Below are positions 46,797-56,311 of a DNA stretch of 64,000 nt, piece after piece. A program made the translations under genes and the position numbers. Each line of letters begins with the position of its first letter. The first letter of the stretch is position 1. The notes beneath the pieces are model-generated. The model saw only the letters and a program-made list of their open reading frames with translations, ran no database searches and was not told the DNA's origin. Source of the stretch: Peptococcaceae bacterium BICA1-7 (GTDB taxonomy: Bacteria > Bacillota > Desulfotomaculia > Desulfotomaculales > Desulfocucumaceae); contig JUEB01000014.1 in the NCBI GenBank assembly GCA_000802095.1, positions 1 through 64,000 on the forward strand, in the 5' to 3' direction.

Positions 46797-47773
46797 TAAC
46801 CGGCTGCAACGGCTTTGTGGGCAGCCATATGTGTGAGCGGCTGATCAGGGAGGGCTATGCGGTCACCGGCCTTGATATAGCCCCCTACGGGTGGGAGGAC
46901 GGGTTCGTTAAAACAGTGGGCGGGGGTAATTTTGAATACCTGGAGGGGGATATCACCGGAGAAAGATTTGCCGCTGAGGCCGTGGAAAGGGCCATGCCGC
47001 ATATAATCATTCACCTGGCCTCGGTGGTGGGTGTAAATCTGTATATCAAAGACCCTCTGAAGGTTATAGATGTGAACATACTGGGGCTGAGAAACCTTGT
47101 TCGCGCCCTTAAGGGCAGCGGGGCCAGGATAATTTTTTCCAGCACCAGCGAAATATACGGTAAAAACCCTACCCTTCCCTGGAAGGAGGATGCCGACCGG
47201 GTCCTGGGACACACCCCGGTTCACCGCTGGGCTTACAGCACCAGTAAGGCCGCTGCCGAGCACATGCTGTGGGCCAGCGCCGCCGCCTACGGCCTGGAGG
47301 CCGTGGTGCTCAGGTATTTTAACCTATACGGGCCAAGACAGCTGCCCCACCTTCTGGTTCCGGCCCAAATAAAGAGGGCGCTGCAGGGAGAAGAACTGCT
47401 GGTATATGACGGGGGCCGCCAGACAAGGTGCTTTACTTATATAGAGGACGCTGTGTCCGGCACCCTGGCCGCCGCCATAAGCCCCCTGGCCCCCGGGGAG
47501 GCCTTTAATATAGGGTCCACAGTGGAGACTGGGGTGGAGGAGATGACCCTCCTTATCGGATCACTGGCCGGGCTTTCGTTCAACATACGGAAGGTTTCCA
47601 CCGCCGAGATTTACGGAAATGTTTACGAAGACATCCCCAGAAGAGTGCCCGACGCGGGGAAAGCTGCCGGGATTCTGGGCTGGAGGGCAGGGACACCTCT
47701 AAGGGAAGGGCTTTTAAAAACAATAGAGTGGTGGAAAGGACAGGTAGGGGGAAAAGAACTGAAGCCGGATTAA
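46781..47773 (+). CDS. NAD-dependent epimerase/dehydratase (extended SDR)
   Basis: A 330-residue extended short-chain dehydrogenase acting on a nucleotide sugar. NAD-binding motif VLVTGCNGFVGSHMCERLI, then HLASVVGV, the catalytic triad Ser in FSSTSEIYG and Y-x-x-x-K in WAYSTSKAAAEHM, and RYFNLYGPRQ. The substrate is not certain; relatives include UDP-glucose 4-epimerase, UDP-xylose synthase and UDP-GlcA decarboxylase. Following a uronic-acid-forming dehydrogenase, a UDP-uronate decarboxylase or epimerase would make sense, but this is inference. Confidence 0.9.
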   Translation: MQRVLVTGCNGFVGSHMCERLIREGYAVTGLDIAPYGWEDGFVKTVGGGNFEYLEGDITGERFAAEAVERAMPHIIIHLASVVGVNLYIKDPLKVIDVNILGLRNLVRALKGSGARIIFSSTSEIYGKNPTLPWKEDADRVLGHTPVHRWAYSTSKAAAEHMLWASAAAYGLEAVVLRYFNLYGPRQLPHLLVPAQIKRALQGEELLVYDGGRQTRCFTYIEDAVSGTLAAAISPLAPGEAFNIGSTVETGVEEMTLLIGSLAGLSFNIRKVSTAEIYGNVYEDIPRRVPDAGKAAGILGWRAGTPLREGLLKTIEWWKGQVGGKELKPD

Positions 47774-47795
47774 AATTGCAACAGTAAATAGAATA

Positions 47796-47831
47796 GCCGG
47801 CCAGGGCAATAGCATACGCTCGCCTGGCCGG
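47796..47831 (+). other. leader hairpin before the methyltransferase gene
   Basis: Stem GCCGGCCAGG (47796-47805) and CCTGGCCGG (47823-47831) around 17 loop bases, followed by GCGGAGGAAGC and ATG AAT ATC at 47847. The same hairpin, ribosome binding site and ATGAATAT start recur at 52698. It has no T-run, so it is not a terminator. Confidence 0.65.
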
Positions 47832-47846
47832 AGCGGAGGAAGCTTT

Positions 47847-48656
47847 ATGAATATCAGCCTGGATTATCCTGTTAATCCAGTCCCCAGGTACGGCTACGGA
47901 CGACCGCCGCACCCCCGGCTTTATAGAATACTGAATAGCGGCAGGCAGACTTTCCGGTGGCGCCTGGAGGACTTTTTGCAGTACAGGGACCTCCTTTCAC
48001 AGATTGGGCTGAGCCGGGACCCCGGGCAGCCCGCCTCACCCTATTGGAACAACCCATGGTTTTCCGGGCTGGATGCTGTCTCGCTTTACTCTTTTCTCTG
48101 CTTAAAGAATCCTTCCCGGTATTATGAAATAGGGTCTGGAATATCCACCGGCTTTGCCCGGAAGGCCATAGGGGACTGTAGTTTAAAAACAAAAATAACC
48201 TCCTTTGACCCCAGTCCCCGCCTGGGAATAGACAGCATGTGCGATAGTATTGTCCGCCTTCCGGTTGAGGAGCTGGAATTGTCAGCTTTCAGGGACCTCC
48301 GGGAGGGAGATATTTTATTTGTGGACAATTCCCACCGTGTTTTTATGAACTCCGATGTAACGGTGGTTTTCCTGGATATACTGCCCTATCTCTCCAAAGG
48401 GGTGCTGGTGCACCTGCACGACATCTTTCTGCCCTATGACTACCCTCCCGGCTGGGGAGCCAGGTATTACTCCGAGCAGTACCTGCTGGCAGTGGCCCTG
48501 CTGTCTGAAACAAAAAAATTTGATGTTTTACTGGCCAATGCTTTCATAAGCCATGACACCGAACTCTCGGCGGCTGCACGACCTATGTGGGAGGGTCCTG
48601 TGCTGGGGGATGTGGATATGACCGGAGGGGCATCTTTCTGGCTGGTTACAAACTAA
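47847..48656 (+). CDS. class I SAM-dependent methyltransferase-like protein
   Basis: A 269-residue protein. The SAM-binding core begins at about 85 with RYYEIGSGISTGFARKAIGD, followed by ITSFDPSPRLGID (acidic loop), EGDILFVDNSHRVF and GVLVHLHDIFLPYDYP, the pattern of Methyltransf_24-type enzymes in glycan clusters. The first 80 residues form an N-terminal extension. The probable acceptor is a sugar or glycan end. It closes the plus-strand run and is followed by a strong terminator. Confidence 0.82.
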   Translation: MNISLDYPVNPVPRYGYGRPPHPRLYRILNSGRQTFRWRLEDFLQYRDLLSQIGLSRDPGQPASPYWNNPWFSGLDAVSLYSFLCLKNPSRYYEIGSGISTGFARKAIGDCSLKTKITSFDPSPRLGIDSMCDSIVRLPVEELELSAFRDLREGDILFVDNSHRVFMNSDVTVVFLDILPYLSKGVLVHLHDIFLPYDYPPGWGARYYSEQYLLAVALLSETKKFDVLLANAFISHDTELSAAARPMWEGPVLGDVDMTGGASFWLVTN

Positions 48657-48659
48657 TAA

Positions 48660-48699
48660 AAAATAAAGTGGCTGCTCACCACAGCCACTTTATTTTTTT
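48660..48699. terminator. bidirectional terminator after the methyltransferase gene
   Basis: A 13-base stem AATAAAGTGGCTG-ctcacca-CAGCCACTTTATT followed by TTTTT. It serves the plus-strand methyltransferase and probably the converging minus-strand glycosyltransferase. Confidence 0.87.
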
Positions 48700-48725
48700 A
48701 AGTCAAAAGCAATTGTCCGGTGCTC

Positions 48726-51131
48726 CTAAATTGGACAGCGGTGGACTTTATAATCAAAGGGCCGGCTGATCACAGAGGTCATATCATAGCCGTCAAGATA
48801 AGGGCAGTTATCCGGAAGGCCCCATTTTTTTCTGAACACTTCCCAGTTTGACTCCATCAGCCTGGAATGGCCCAGCCGGGCCCCGTTAAAGGTGATGCTG
48901 CCATAGTGGTGCACAAAGACATCATCACAGACCCACAGCTTGAAGCCGGCTATGCGGGCCCTCAGGCACAGGTCATCATCCTCAAAATTACCCAGGCCAA
49001 AGCAGGGGTCAAACCCTCCTATGCGATCCAGCACTTCTTTTTTTACCAGCATGCAAAAGCCTATCAGCCGGTTGGTGGTAAAGCCCCGGGCCGCGTTAAG
49101 CACAGCTCTTTCGCGGGCAAACCGGCGCATTCCGTCCAGATCTCTGTATGGTACAGAGGGTATCCTCTGTGCCCCGCTGACTGAATTGGACCTGGGGCCC
49201 ACAATGCCGACTCCCTCTATACAGTCGCCGGCCGCCAGCATTCTGGCCAGCCATCCCTCTGTAACCACCGTGTCATTGTTAAGCAGTAAAACATAACGGC
49301 CGCCAGCCGACTTCATTCCCTGGTTGCAGGCCGCCCCGTAGCCGAGGTTTTTGGGGTTGGATATAATACTTATATTTTTATGTTTTCCGGCCAGTTTCTG
49401 AAGGTATTGGCCGGTGCCATCCTTTGAGCCGTTGTTTATAAAAATCAGTTCGAAGGGTTCCGGGGTGTTTTCAAAAATACTTTCCACACACTGCCGGGTA
49501 TATTCCACCTGGTCAAGGCAGGGTATGACCATGCTGGTCAGGCCCCCTGAAGGCTTAAACCAGCTTATTCCCCAGATTTCTTCAGGGGTGGGGGGCCGGT
49601 CCGGAGGATGACCCTTTTTCAGCCTGCCGCTTATCAGGTTGATGCTGCGCTGGGTCTGATAGCTGCTGGACCCGGCCTCCTGCTCGCAAAACACCAGGGA
49701 GTCTCGGGCTATTAAAAGCTTATAGCCTTTTTGGGAGAGCCTGTAAGCCCAGTACAGCTCATACTTTTCCAGTAGATCCCCTGTCTCAAACAGGTCCAGC
49801 TCATTTATAACTTTTTTGGGCATAAGGGAGCATAAGCCGTCCAGCAGCTTTGTTTCCGCCGCCTTTCCCCAATTTTTCTCCCTGAGCAGGCGTTCCAGTT
49901 GCTCCACGGTAATCTCCCCGGGGCAGTCAGAGGTGTCCAGCTGGTATGGAAACCACTGCTTTTCCGCCTTTTTGTTGGTTACCGGCCCTACGGCCCCTAT
50001 GTCATCCGCCTTAAAATGCTTTAGTGCCGCAAGCCAGTTTTTACCCACCACTGCCTCGGGCTTTAAAATGCCCACATATTCTTTTGTGCAGTGGGCCAGT
50101 CCCATTTTATAAGCCCAGGGAAGCCCGCGGCTTTCCTGGTTCAGTATTATTTTTACAGAGGGAGTTCTTATTTTAAGCCCCGCTAAATATTCCCTGGTGC
50201 CATCCTTTGAGCAGCTGTCTATGATTATTATTTCATCTTCCGGAGTGGTGGAGGCCAGGAGCGCCCTGACACAATTCCTCAGTGTGCCCATTGAGTTTTG
50301 GGTCGCCAGAAGGACAGATACAGGTTTACGGCATTCCAAAAGCCTCCCGGCATTATAGTGATATTCTGGTTGTATACGGCCCAGCCAGTGTTTATGAAGG
50401 AGGGCTGAGTTATGCCGGATGTGACTGTGCCTGCCCTCACTGACCGACTCGTAGTGGTACAGCACGCTGGTGGGGCAGTATACCACCCTGCGGCCGGTTT
50501 GTCTTACCTTCAGGCACAAATCCACGTCTTCATAGCCGTTTATGTATTCCTCGCCAAACCCCCCCACTTCAAAAAATATTTCTCTTTTAACAAGCATACA
50601 GGCTCCGGTAACCGCCTGGTAATCCCGGGGAACATTGGCCTCCGGCAGGTCTCCGGGCATTTTATAAAAGGCATGCAGCGCTATGAGGGGATCCTGCCGG
50701 GACTGGGCCATTATTATACCGGCATGCTGGAGGGTTCCGTTGGGATACAAAAGGCGGCTGCCTACCACAGCTATGCTGTGGTCCTTCTCTGCAGTGATCA
50801 CCATTTCCTCCAGCCAGTTCGGAAGCGCAAGGGTGTCATTATTCAGGAACACCAGGTACCGGCTCTGAGCTAACCTGGCGCCCTGGTTGCAGGCCCGGGC
50901 AAACCCGGTGTTTACCCGGTTGGTGATAACCCTGAAGCCAGGGGGAAGGGTGCTTAAATATGGACCTGTTTCATCGGTGGAGCCGTTGTCCACAATGATC
51001 ACCTCGGTGCCGTCCGGCAGGGTATTCTGCAGGGAGGCTATGCAGTTCCTGGTATACTCAGCCCTGTTGAACACCGGAATTACAATTGACGCAGTATATT
51101 TAATGTTTTTTGACTGTTTTTTGCCGTTCAT
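48726..51131 (-). CDS. large glycosyltransferase with three GT-A domains
   Basis: An 801-residue protein with three family 2-like modules. Module 1 (about 14-270): ASIVIPVFNRAEYTRNCIAS, NGSTDETG, VFLNNDTLALPNWLEE, GGFGEEYINGYEDVDLCLKV. Module 2 (about 272-400): VSVLLATQNSMGTLRNCVRA and IIIDSCSKDGTREYL, but where the D-x-D should be it reads GILKPEAVVGKNWL, so it is likely inactive. Module 3 (about 525-795): TSMVIPCLDQVEYTRQCVES, LLLNNDTVVTEGWLARM, GGFDPCFGLGNFEDDDLCLR. A polymerising or two-step transferase is possible. It stands alone on the minus strand. Confidence 0.9.
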   Translation of the reverse strand: MNGKKQSKNIKYTASIVIPVFNRAEYTRNCIASLQNTLPDGTEVIIVDNGSTDETGPYLSTLPPGFRVITNRVNTGFARACNQGARLAQSRYLVFLNNDTLALPNWLEEMVITAEKDHSIAVVGSRLLYPNGTLQHAGIIMAQSRQDPLIALHAFYKMPGDLPEANVPRDYQAVTGACMLVKREIFFEVGGFGEEYINGYEDVDLCLKVRQTGRRVVYCPTSVLYHYESVSEGRHSHIRHNSALLHKHWLGRIQPEYHYNAGRLLECRKPVSVLLATQNSMGTLRNCVRALLASTTPEDEIIIIDSCSKDGTREYLAGLKIRTPSVKIILNQESRGLPWAYKMGLAHCTKEYVGILKPEAVVGKNWLAALKHFKADDIGAVGPVTNKKAEKQWFPYQLDTSDCPGEITVEQLERLLREKNWGKAAETKLLDGLCSLMPKKVINELDLFETGDLLEKYELYWAYRLSQKGYKLLIARDSLVFCEQEAGSSSYQTQRSINLISGRLKKGHPPDRPPTPEEIWGISWFKPSGGLTSMVIPCLDQVEYTRQCVESIFENTPEPFELIFINNGSKDGTGQYLQKLAGKHKNISIISNPKNLGYGAACNQGMKSAGGRYVLLLNNDTVVTEGWLARMLAAGDCIEGVGIVGPRSNSVSGAQRIPSVPYRDLDGMRRFARERAVLNAARGFTTNRLIGFCMLVKKEVLDRIGGFDPCFGLGNFEDDDLCLRARIAGFKLWVCDDVFVHHYGSITFNGARLGHSRLMESNWEVFRKKWGLPDNCPYLDGYDMTSVISRPFDYKVHRCPI

Positions 51132-51306
51132 GCATTCACGCCTTTCACTGTATGTTTAATATGCTGTAAATATAGCTCTCTAAACAGTATATGTATATTG
51201 CTGGAAACAGTTATTCTTTTGTCAGGGACCACCAGTAACCTTTGCCGGATTTGGCACATAGGTTACAAATTATGAAATATTCGGGTCAGGAGGCCGGAGA
51301 AGATAA

Positions 51307-52647
51307 ATGTCCGATAGGTTTAATAAGAATAATATCAATCGATACCGTCAGCCTGATGTTTTTAGATTTGCAGAATATCTGAAAACATACTGCCAGTGCC
51401 AAAATGTGCTGGAATTAAAAAAACTGTTCCCCTATGAGGCCGCGCTGGGGCTCTGCAGCCAGGAAGGAGAGGCCCTGAGAAAAAAAATAAATAAAACTGT
51501 AATAGTTGGCGTCAATTTAATTGAGTATTCAAATAGCATCGGAAAGATCCTTGCTATTGTAAAAAAAGTGGCCCAGAACGCGCCGGCCTGTATATTAAGC
51601 ACCCCGGCAAGAGACCTGCTGGAGGCTGATAACCATTCCGGTCAGGGGGCTATCCAGGCTCCTGACGCAAATTGGAATCTGGAGGAGTTTGAGCGGCTGC
51701 TGGTTGATTCCGGACTCCACGTCGACCACATTGGGCTGACTGTTTCCTGCAGTACCTGCCGCCATAAAGACTGTATAGTGGCTGTTGTTTCGGACAGCAG
51801 TCCGGTAATTGGCCCTGATTATAATAATTTCAGGGTTGTTGCCCTGCTGGCGGCATATAATGAGGAAGACGTTATATATCACTCTGTTAAAAAACTGATT
51901 GACGGGGGGATATATGTCTATGTTATAGACAACTGGTCCACAGACAAAACTCCTGAAATACTGAGGCGGTTTAAGGGCAGCCCTTTCTTTTTGGGTGTGG
52001 AGAGGTTTCCGCCGGAGGGGCCGGAAGAATATTTCAATCTGCGCAGGCTCCTCCGGAGAAAGGAGGAACTGACCGGTAAAATTGAGGCGCACTGGTTTAT
52101 CAACGGTGATGTGGATGAAGTAAGGGATTCCCCCTGGCCGGGTGTTAGTCTGAAACAGGGAATCTACATTGTAGACCGCCAGGGCTATAATGCGATAAAT
52201 CATACAGAGCTGACTTTCTGGCCGGTGGATGATTTATTCACTACCGGCATGGATTTTCTCTCATACTTTAACCGCTGCAGTTTTGTATACCCGCATGTGA
52301 CAGAAAATTTTCACGTCAAAGCCTGGAAAAATACCGGACGCCCGGTTTCTTTCGCGGATACCGCCGGGCATGAGGCTGCCTTTGAGGGAAGAAGGACTTA
52401 TCCTTATAAGTTCCTGCTGCGTCACTACCCCATAAGAAATCAGAAGCAGGGAGAAAAGAAGGTGTTTCACGACCGGAAGCCAAGATATAGCCCGGAAGAA
52501 AAAAATATAGGCTGGCATGTGCACTATAACGGCTATACCCCAGGGTGTTCCTTTATCCGTAAGCCTGGGGAGCTCATACTTTTTGACGAAAGCTTTTATA
52601 GACAGTACCTGCTGGAGCGCCTGACGGGTGAAATAATGAGGCTATAG
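51307..52647 (+). CDS. glycosyltransferase with an N-terminal methyltransferase-like region
   Basis: A 446-residue protein. The C-terminal half (about 175-446) is a GT2-like transferase: VVALLAAYNEEDVIYHSVKKL, YVIDNWSTDKTPEIL, and the metal site HWFINGDVDEVRDSPWPG. The N-terminal part (about 15-165) has the order of a worn class I methyltransferase: VLELKKLFPYEAALGLCS, ACILSTPARDLL, WNLEEFERLLVDSGLHVDHIGLT, then a C-x-x-C-x-x-x-x-C cluster (CSTCRHKDC) near 150. The glycine-rich SAM loop is lost, so methylation is doubtful. ATG at 51307 follows GGAGGCCGG. Confidence 0.8.
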   Translation: MSDRFNKNNINRYRQPDVFRFAEYLKTYCQCQNVLELKKLFPYEAALGLCSQEGEALRKKINKTVIVGVNLIEYSNSIGKILAIVKKVAQNAPACILSTPARDLLEADNHSGQGAIQAPDANWNLEEFERLLVDSGLHVDHIGLTVSCSTCRHKDCIVAVVSDSSPVIGPDYNNFRVVALLAAYNEEDVIYHSVKKLIDGGIYVYVIDNWSTDKTPEILRRFKGSPFFLGVERFPPEGPEEYFNLRRLLRRKEELTGKIEAHWFINGDVDEVRDSPWPGVSLKQGIYIVDRQGYNAINHTELTFWPVDDLFTTGMDFLSYFNRCSFVYPHVTENFHVKAWKNTGRPVSFADTAGHEAAFEGRRTYPYKFLLRHYPIRNQKQGEKKVFHDRKPRYSPEEKNIGWHVHYNGYTPGCSFIRKPGELILFDESFYRQYLLERLTGEIMRL

Positions 52648-52697
52648 CCAGGGATCGCGGGTGATTGGCCCGGGGCCTTGCGAAGTATAGGGGGCTT

Positions 52698-52770
52698 GCC
52701 GGCCAGGCTGTTTGAATATGGCTGCGCCTGGCCGGTGAGAGGAGGGTGTTTTATGAATATAAACCTCTAG
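52698..52770 (+). other. duplicated leader hairpin with a six-codon stub
   Basis: Second copy of the hairpin at 47796: GCCGGCCAGG (52698-52707), CCTGGCCGG (52727-52735), then AGAGGAGGGTG and ATG AAT ATA AAC CTC TAG at 52753-52770. The start resembles that of the methyltransferase gene at 47847 (ATG AAT ATC AGC CTG), but the frame stops after five residues. It looks like a copied 5' region whose gene has been lost. Confidence 0.55.
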
Positions 52771-54326
52771 ACTTTGAACCGGCTTACCATTTCATCCATT
52801 TTCCCGGTAATATTTTTCAGCTCTGCTGACGAGGCCGAAACTTCCTCCATGGCGGCGGTTTGCTCCTCGGTGGTGGCGGCCAGATTTTGAATGGATCCAC
52901 CAACCTGACTGGATGCCTCTGTAATATCTCTTGACCTTTGGTTTAAGCCTTCTACCAGTCCTGCTATGGCTGTAAAAGACGCGGCCAGCCCCTGCAGCAT
53001 ATGATTTCCCCGGGAGACTGTTTCCCGGCTGCCTTCCATATCCTTTACCGAAACGGCCGACTGATGAAGAACCTCATTGATCACCTGGCTTATTTCCCTG
53101 GCTGACTGGGCTGAGCTCTCTGCCAGTTGGCGAACTTCCTCGGCTACAACCGCGAATCCCTTGCCGGCCTCCCCGGCCCGGGCGGACTCTATGGCCGCAT
53201 TAAGGGCCAGTAAATTAATCTGATCGGACAGGCTGTTTATTGTAGCAACGAAATGGCTAATCCTGTTTATGGCCTGGTCCAGTGAATTAAGCGATCCGGA
53301 CACCATTGTTATCGAATTATCCATGTCCTGCATAGTTTCAAAAAAAACTTTTATTTTTTCTTGTCCGTCAGAGGTCTGCCCGCTGGCTTCCTGGGCCTGA
53401 GCGGACACCTCTTTAATACTGATTGCCATAGCATCCACTGCCATAGAGATTTTATTGGCGGTATTGGCGTTCTCATTGGCTGCCCCGGTAGTTTGATCCG
53501 CCTGGGAGGAAAGAGCCTTTACCGTTTCCGAGATGAGTGAGCTGGCCTGACTTATTTGGCCGTTCAGGTCTTTCAGACTTCTGGCCATGGAATTAAAGGA
53601 TTGGGCCAGTTTGCCCAGCTCATCCCTGGACTGGTAGGTAATCTCCTGGGTAAGATCTCCTCTGGAAACCGCTTCTGAAAAATTTAAAAAACTGGACAAT
53701 GGTTTTGCAATAATATGGTGGAGTATGATATTGCAGATAATAATGCTTATCAATAGCCCCAGTATTCCCGCCAGTATTATCCGGACGGCAAACTTGTTTA
53801 CCGTTTCGTCATACAGGCTGTTGGGGACGCCGGTATAGAGCATCCCTATTATAGTGCCACTCTGATCACGTATAGGCTCATATGCGGTCTGATTCCATGT
53901 TCCTACCACCTGGGCCTTGCCAAGATATGGCTTCCCTTCTTTTAACACCGCCTGGGCCACCTCAGCTGAAGATTTGGTTCCGATGGCCCTTTTGCCGTCG
54001 GCAGTCTTAACATTGGTGGTTACTCTGACGTCACCCATGAATAAGGTCACTGTGTTGCCCGTCTGCTCACCTAATAAATCCACCAGCTGGTAGTTTTCAT
54101 TAATCAGGGTGTCCCCTTTATACAACTTGTCATCACTGATATTCCATTGCCCGGGATACATGCTGTTGATAAGGCTTTGTGACAAGGCCAGGTCTGATTT
54201 GAGCTTTATCTGGGCTGAATCAATGAGCCGGTCATGCATTGCCATCACAGAGTATGCGCCTATCAGCGAAAGGAGTAAAAAAAGAACCAGTGATATTGAT
54301 AAGGATAGTTTAACACGTATAGACAT
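52767..54326 (-). CDS. methyl-accepting chemotaxis protein
   Basis: A 519-residue transmembrane chemoreceptor. TM1 is at about 8-30; an extracellular single-Cache-type sensor (about 31-180) contains QTGNTVTLFMGDVRVTTNV and MLYTGVPNSLYDETV; TM2 is at about 183-206, followed by HAMP (about 207-260). The signalling domain has the highly conserved hairpin tip DQINLLALNAAIESARAGEA then GKGFAVVAEEVRQLAE. It ends DEMVSRFKV. Ligand unknown. It indicates that the organism is motile or uses a Che-type signalling system. The stop overlaps the six-codon stub on the other strand. Confidence 0.95.
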   Translation of the reverse strand: MSIRVKLSLSISLVLFLLLSLIGAYSVMAMHDRLIDSAQIKLKSDLALSQSLINSMYPGQWNISDDKLYKGDTLINENYQLVDLLGEQTGNTVTLFMGDVRVTTNVKTADGKRAIGTKSSAEVAQAVLKEGKPYLGKAQVVGTWNQTAYEPIRDQSGTIIGMLYTGVPNSLYDETVNKFAVRIILAGILGLLISIIICNIILHHIIAKPLSSFLNFSEAVSRGDLTQEITYQSRDELGKLAQSFNSMARSLKDLNGQISQASSLISETVKALSSQADQTTGAANENANTANKISMAVDAMAISIKEVSAQAQEASGQTSDGQEKIKVFFETMQDMDNSITMVSGSLNSLDQAINRISHFVATINSLSDQINLLALNAAIESARAGEAGKGFAVVAEEVRQLAESSAQSAREISQVINEVLHQSAVSVKDMEGSRETVSRGNHMLQGLAASFTAIAGLVEGLNQRSRDITEASSQVGGSIQNLAATTEEQTAAMEEVSASSAELKNITGKMDEMVSRFKV

Positions 54327-54499
54327 AATTTTATTTTCACCTCCATTGTGCTAAAGTACGACATTATGGGCCATATACCTGCAAATATTTTCATTTAATA
54401 TAAGTTTAACATTTAAAGCAATTCAACCCTGTTGTCCTCCTGTTACCAGGGTGAGTGTACTCCGGCAGTCGCTTTGTAATATAAGGGACCGGCCCCTGC

Positions 54500-56107
54500 T
54501 TACCTGGGGTTGACCCTAAAGTGGCGCGTAAAATAATCTATCACCTCCCGGTCGCTGGAGCCGGGTATGTTAAGTTTTTCAAACAGCCAGGGGTCGTAAA
54601 TGATCAGCCCGTGCCTTCTATAAAAAACTGACAGTGTTGTTTTAAGCTGCTCCCAGTCATAGCGCCGCCGTAGGTATTCCCGGTCCTGCAGGTCCTTTGG
54701 CTCATGGTGGGTGTGGTGGTGCACCACGGTGGAAAGGGGGGAGTTGACCATTTTGAGTCCGGCCCTCATCATTTGCAGGGAAAGGTCGTTATCCTCCATG
54801 CCCCCGCGCAGCTCCTCGCAAAAATCCACGTGGTCGAATACGGATCGGCGGTAAATGGTGGCCCCTCCGGGCAGCCACCGGCACTCTCTGAAAATTAAGG
54901 AGCCCAGGCTGTCATGCTTCATGGAGTGGTCGATGAAAGAAAAGGTGATGAAGGGCTCCCTGACAACATAGTGCCCGCCGTTGTATTGAATTTTCCCGTT
55001 GGGCAGCAGCACCCTGCAGCAGGCTGCGTCAGCCTGTGCCTCCTTTAGCCGGACCAGGAGGTTTTCCAGCCACCGGGGGCCCACCTCTATATCGTTGTCC
55101 AGGGTTACTATAAAATCCCCTCCGGCAGCCTTAAGGGCTTTCTTACGCCCCCCGGCCGGGCCCAGGTTCTCTTTTTCCAGGATCAGACTGACATTGCTTC
55201 TTTGCCCGGCAAACCATTTAAGCATCGGCACGGTTTCATCCGAGGAGTTGTTATCCAATAGAATTATTTCATGGGGCAGAGGAGTGTGTTTGACCAGCAG
55301 GTCCAGTGAGGACTTTGTTCTCTTCCAGCGGTTTAAGGTAAGTATAACTATGCTAATTTTATTTTTGCCTATATTGCCCCTGTACAGCTCCCTTCTAACC
55401 ATCTCCACCTCCCTGGCGCGCAGTGAGAGGAGGGCCTGGTCACTCTTTTTCAGGCTGGAGATCTGCCGGGGGTGGATGCGGTACTGGTAGAGGTATTCGG
55501 GGATATGGCAGAAGGCGAAGCGGTTGGACATGCGCAGGGCCATTTCGTAGTCCTGGCACGAGTCGAATTCTTTTTTAAAAAGCCCTACCCTTTGCAGCGC
55601 TTCCTTTTTAATTATTTTCAGGTGGCTGGCAAACATGAAGGTCAATATCTGTTCTCCGGGGTGTTTGGAGGTGTATTGGGAAAAGTCCAGGCGGTTTATT
55701 ATTTTGCCATCCTGATCAATATTTTCCCGGTTGGAATAAAAATAATGGACATAGGGGTGTTCATTTATGTACCTGGCGGCTGTTTCAAGGGCATGGGGGT
55801 GCAAAATGTCGTCACAGTCCATTAATGCCACGTATTCTCCCGATGACTGTAATATGGCCAGGTTGGTGGCCATGGAAATGCCCAGGTTGGTTTTTCCGAA
55901 GAAAATTTTTAGGCCGGGATGGTCTTTAAACTGAAGCAGCGTGCCTCTGACCCCGGGATCGGTGGAGCAGTCATCGTACACGATTACTTCCACATTCGGG
56001 TAAGTCTGTTCCAGAGCACTGTCAAGTGCTTTTTTCAGGTATTGGGAGCAGTTAAAAACCGGTATTATTATACTGAGTTTTACTGCGGTGGGGCGTAAGG
56101 AGTCCAT
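54500..56107 (-). CDS. glycosyltransferase with two GT2 domains
   Basis: A 535-residue protein. Module 1 (about 10-235): LSIIIPVFNCSQYLKKALDS, VIVYDDCSTDPG, metal site YVALMDCDDILHPHAL, YEMALRMSNRF. Module 2 (about 243-500): ISIVILTLNRWKRTKSSLDL, LLDNNSSDETVPML, FIVTLDNDIEVGPRWLENL, and ELRGGMEDNDLSLQMM. Both D-x-D-type sites are present, so both modules may be active. ATG at 56107 with GGAGG in the leader. Confidence 0.92.
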   Translation of the reverse strand: MDSLRPTAVKLSIIIPVFNCSQYLKKALDSALEQTYPNVEVIVYDDCSTDPGVRGTLLQFKDHPGLKIFFGKTNLGISMATNLAILQSSGEYVALMDCDDILHPHALETAARYINEHPYVHYFYSNRENIDQDGKIINRLDFSQYTSKHPGEQILTFMFASHLKIIKKEALQRVGLFKKEFDSCQDYEMALRMSNRFAFCHIPEYLYQYRIHPRQISSLKKSDQALLSLRAREVEMVRRELYRGNIGKNKISIVILTLNRWKRTKSSLDLLVKHTPLPHEIILLDNNSSDETVPMLKWFAGQRSNVSLILEKENLGPAGGRKKALKAAGGDFIVTLDNDIEVGPRWLENLLVRLKEAQADAACCRVLLPNGKIQYNGGHYVVREPFITFSFIDHSMKHDSLGSLIFRECRWLPGGATIYRRSVFDHVDFCEELRGGMEDNDLSLQMMRAGLKMVNSPLSTVVHHHTHHEPKDLQDREYLRRRYDWEQLKTTLSVFYRRHGLIIYDPWLFEKLNIPGSSDREVIDYFTRHFRVNPR

Positions 56108-56311
56108 TTAAGCTAACCTCCTGTATTTTAGATGGTGTTAATGTATGAGAGCAGCTATAGATAAAGTATGAAGCGGGGTGTGCAAGAGGGCCGCAGTGGC
56201 CATGTAAATATGTGGAGTATATGCCAGTATGTGTCGCTGGAGGGATCGTAACACAAAATAGGAGAAACTAATATTATGGATATGTACGAAGTATCTTAAG
56301 GAGGAAAATGC

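Noticed and set aside
56277-56300. Seven-codon frame ATGGATATG...TAA before the first beta-sandwich gene
   Set aside because: It has a passable ribosome binding site, but a frame this short without attenuator hairpins is expected by chance.
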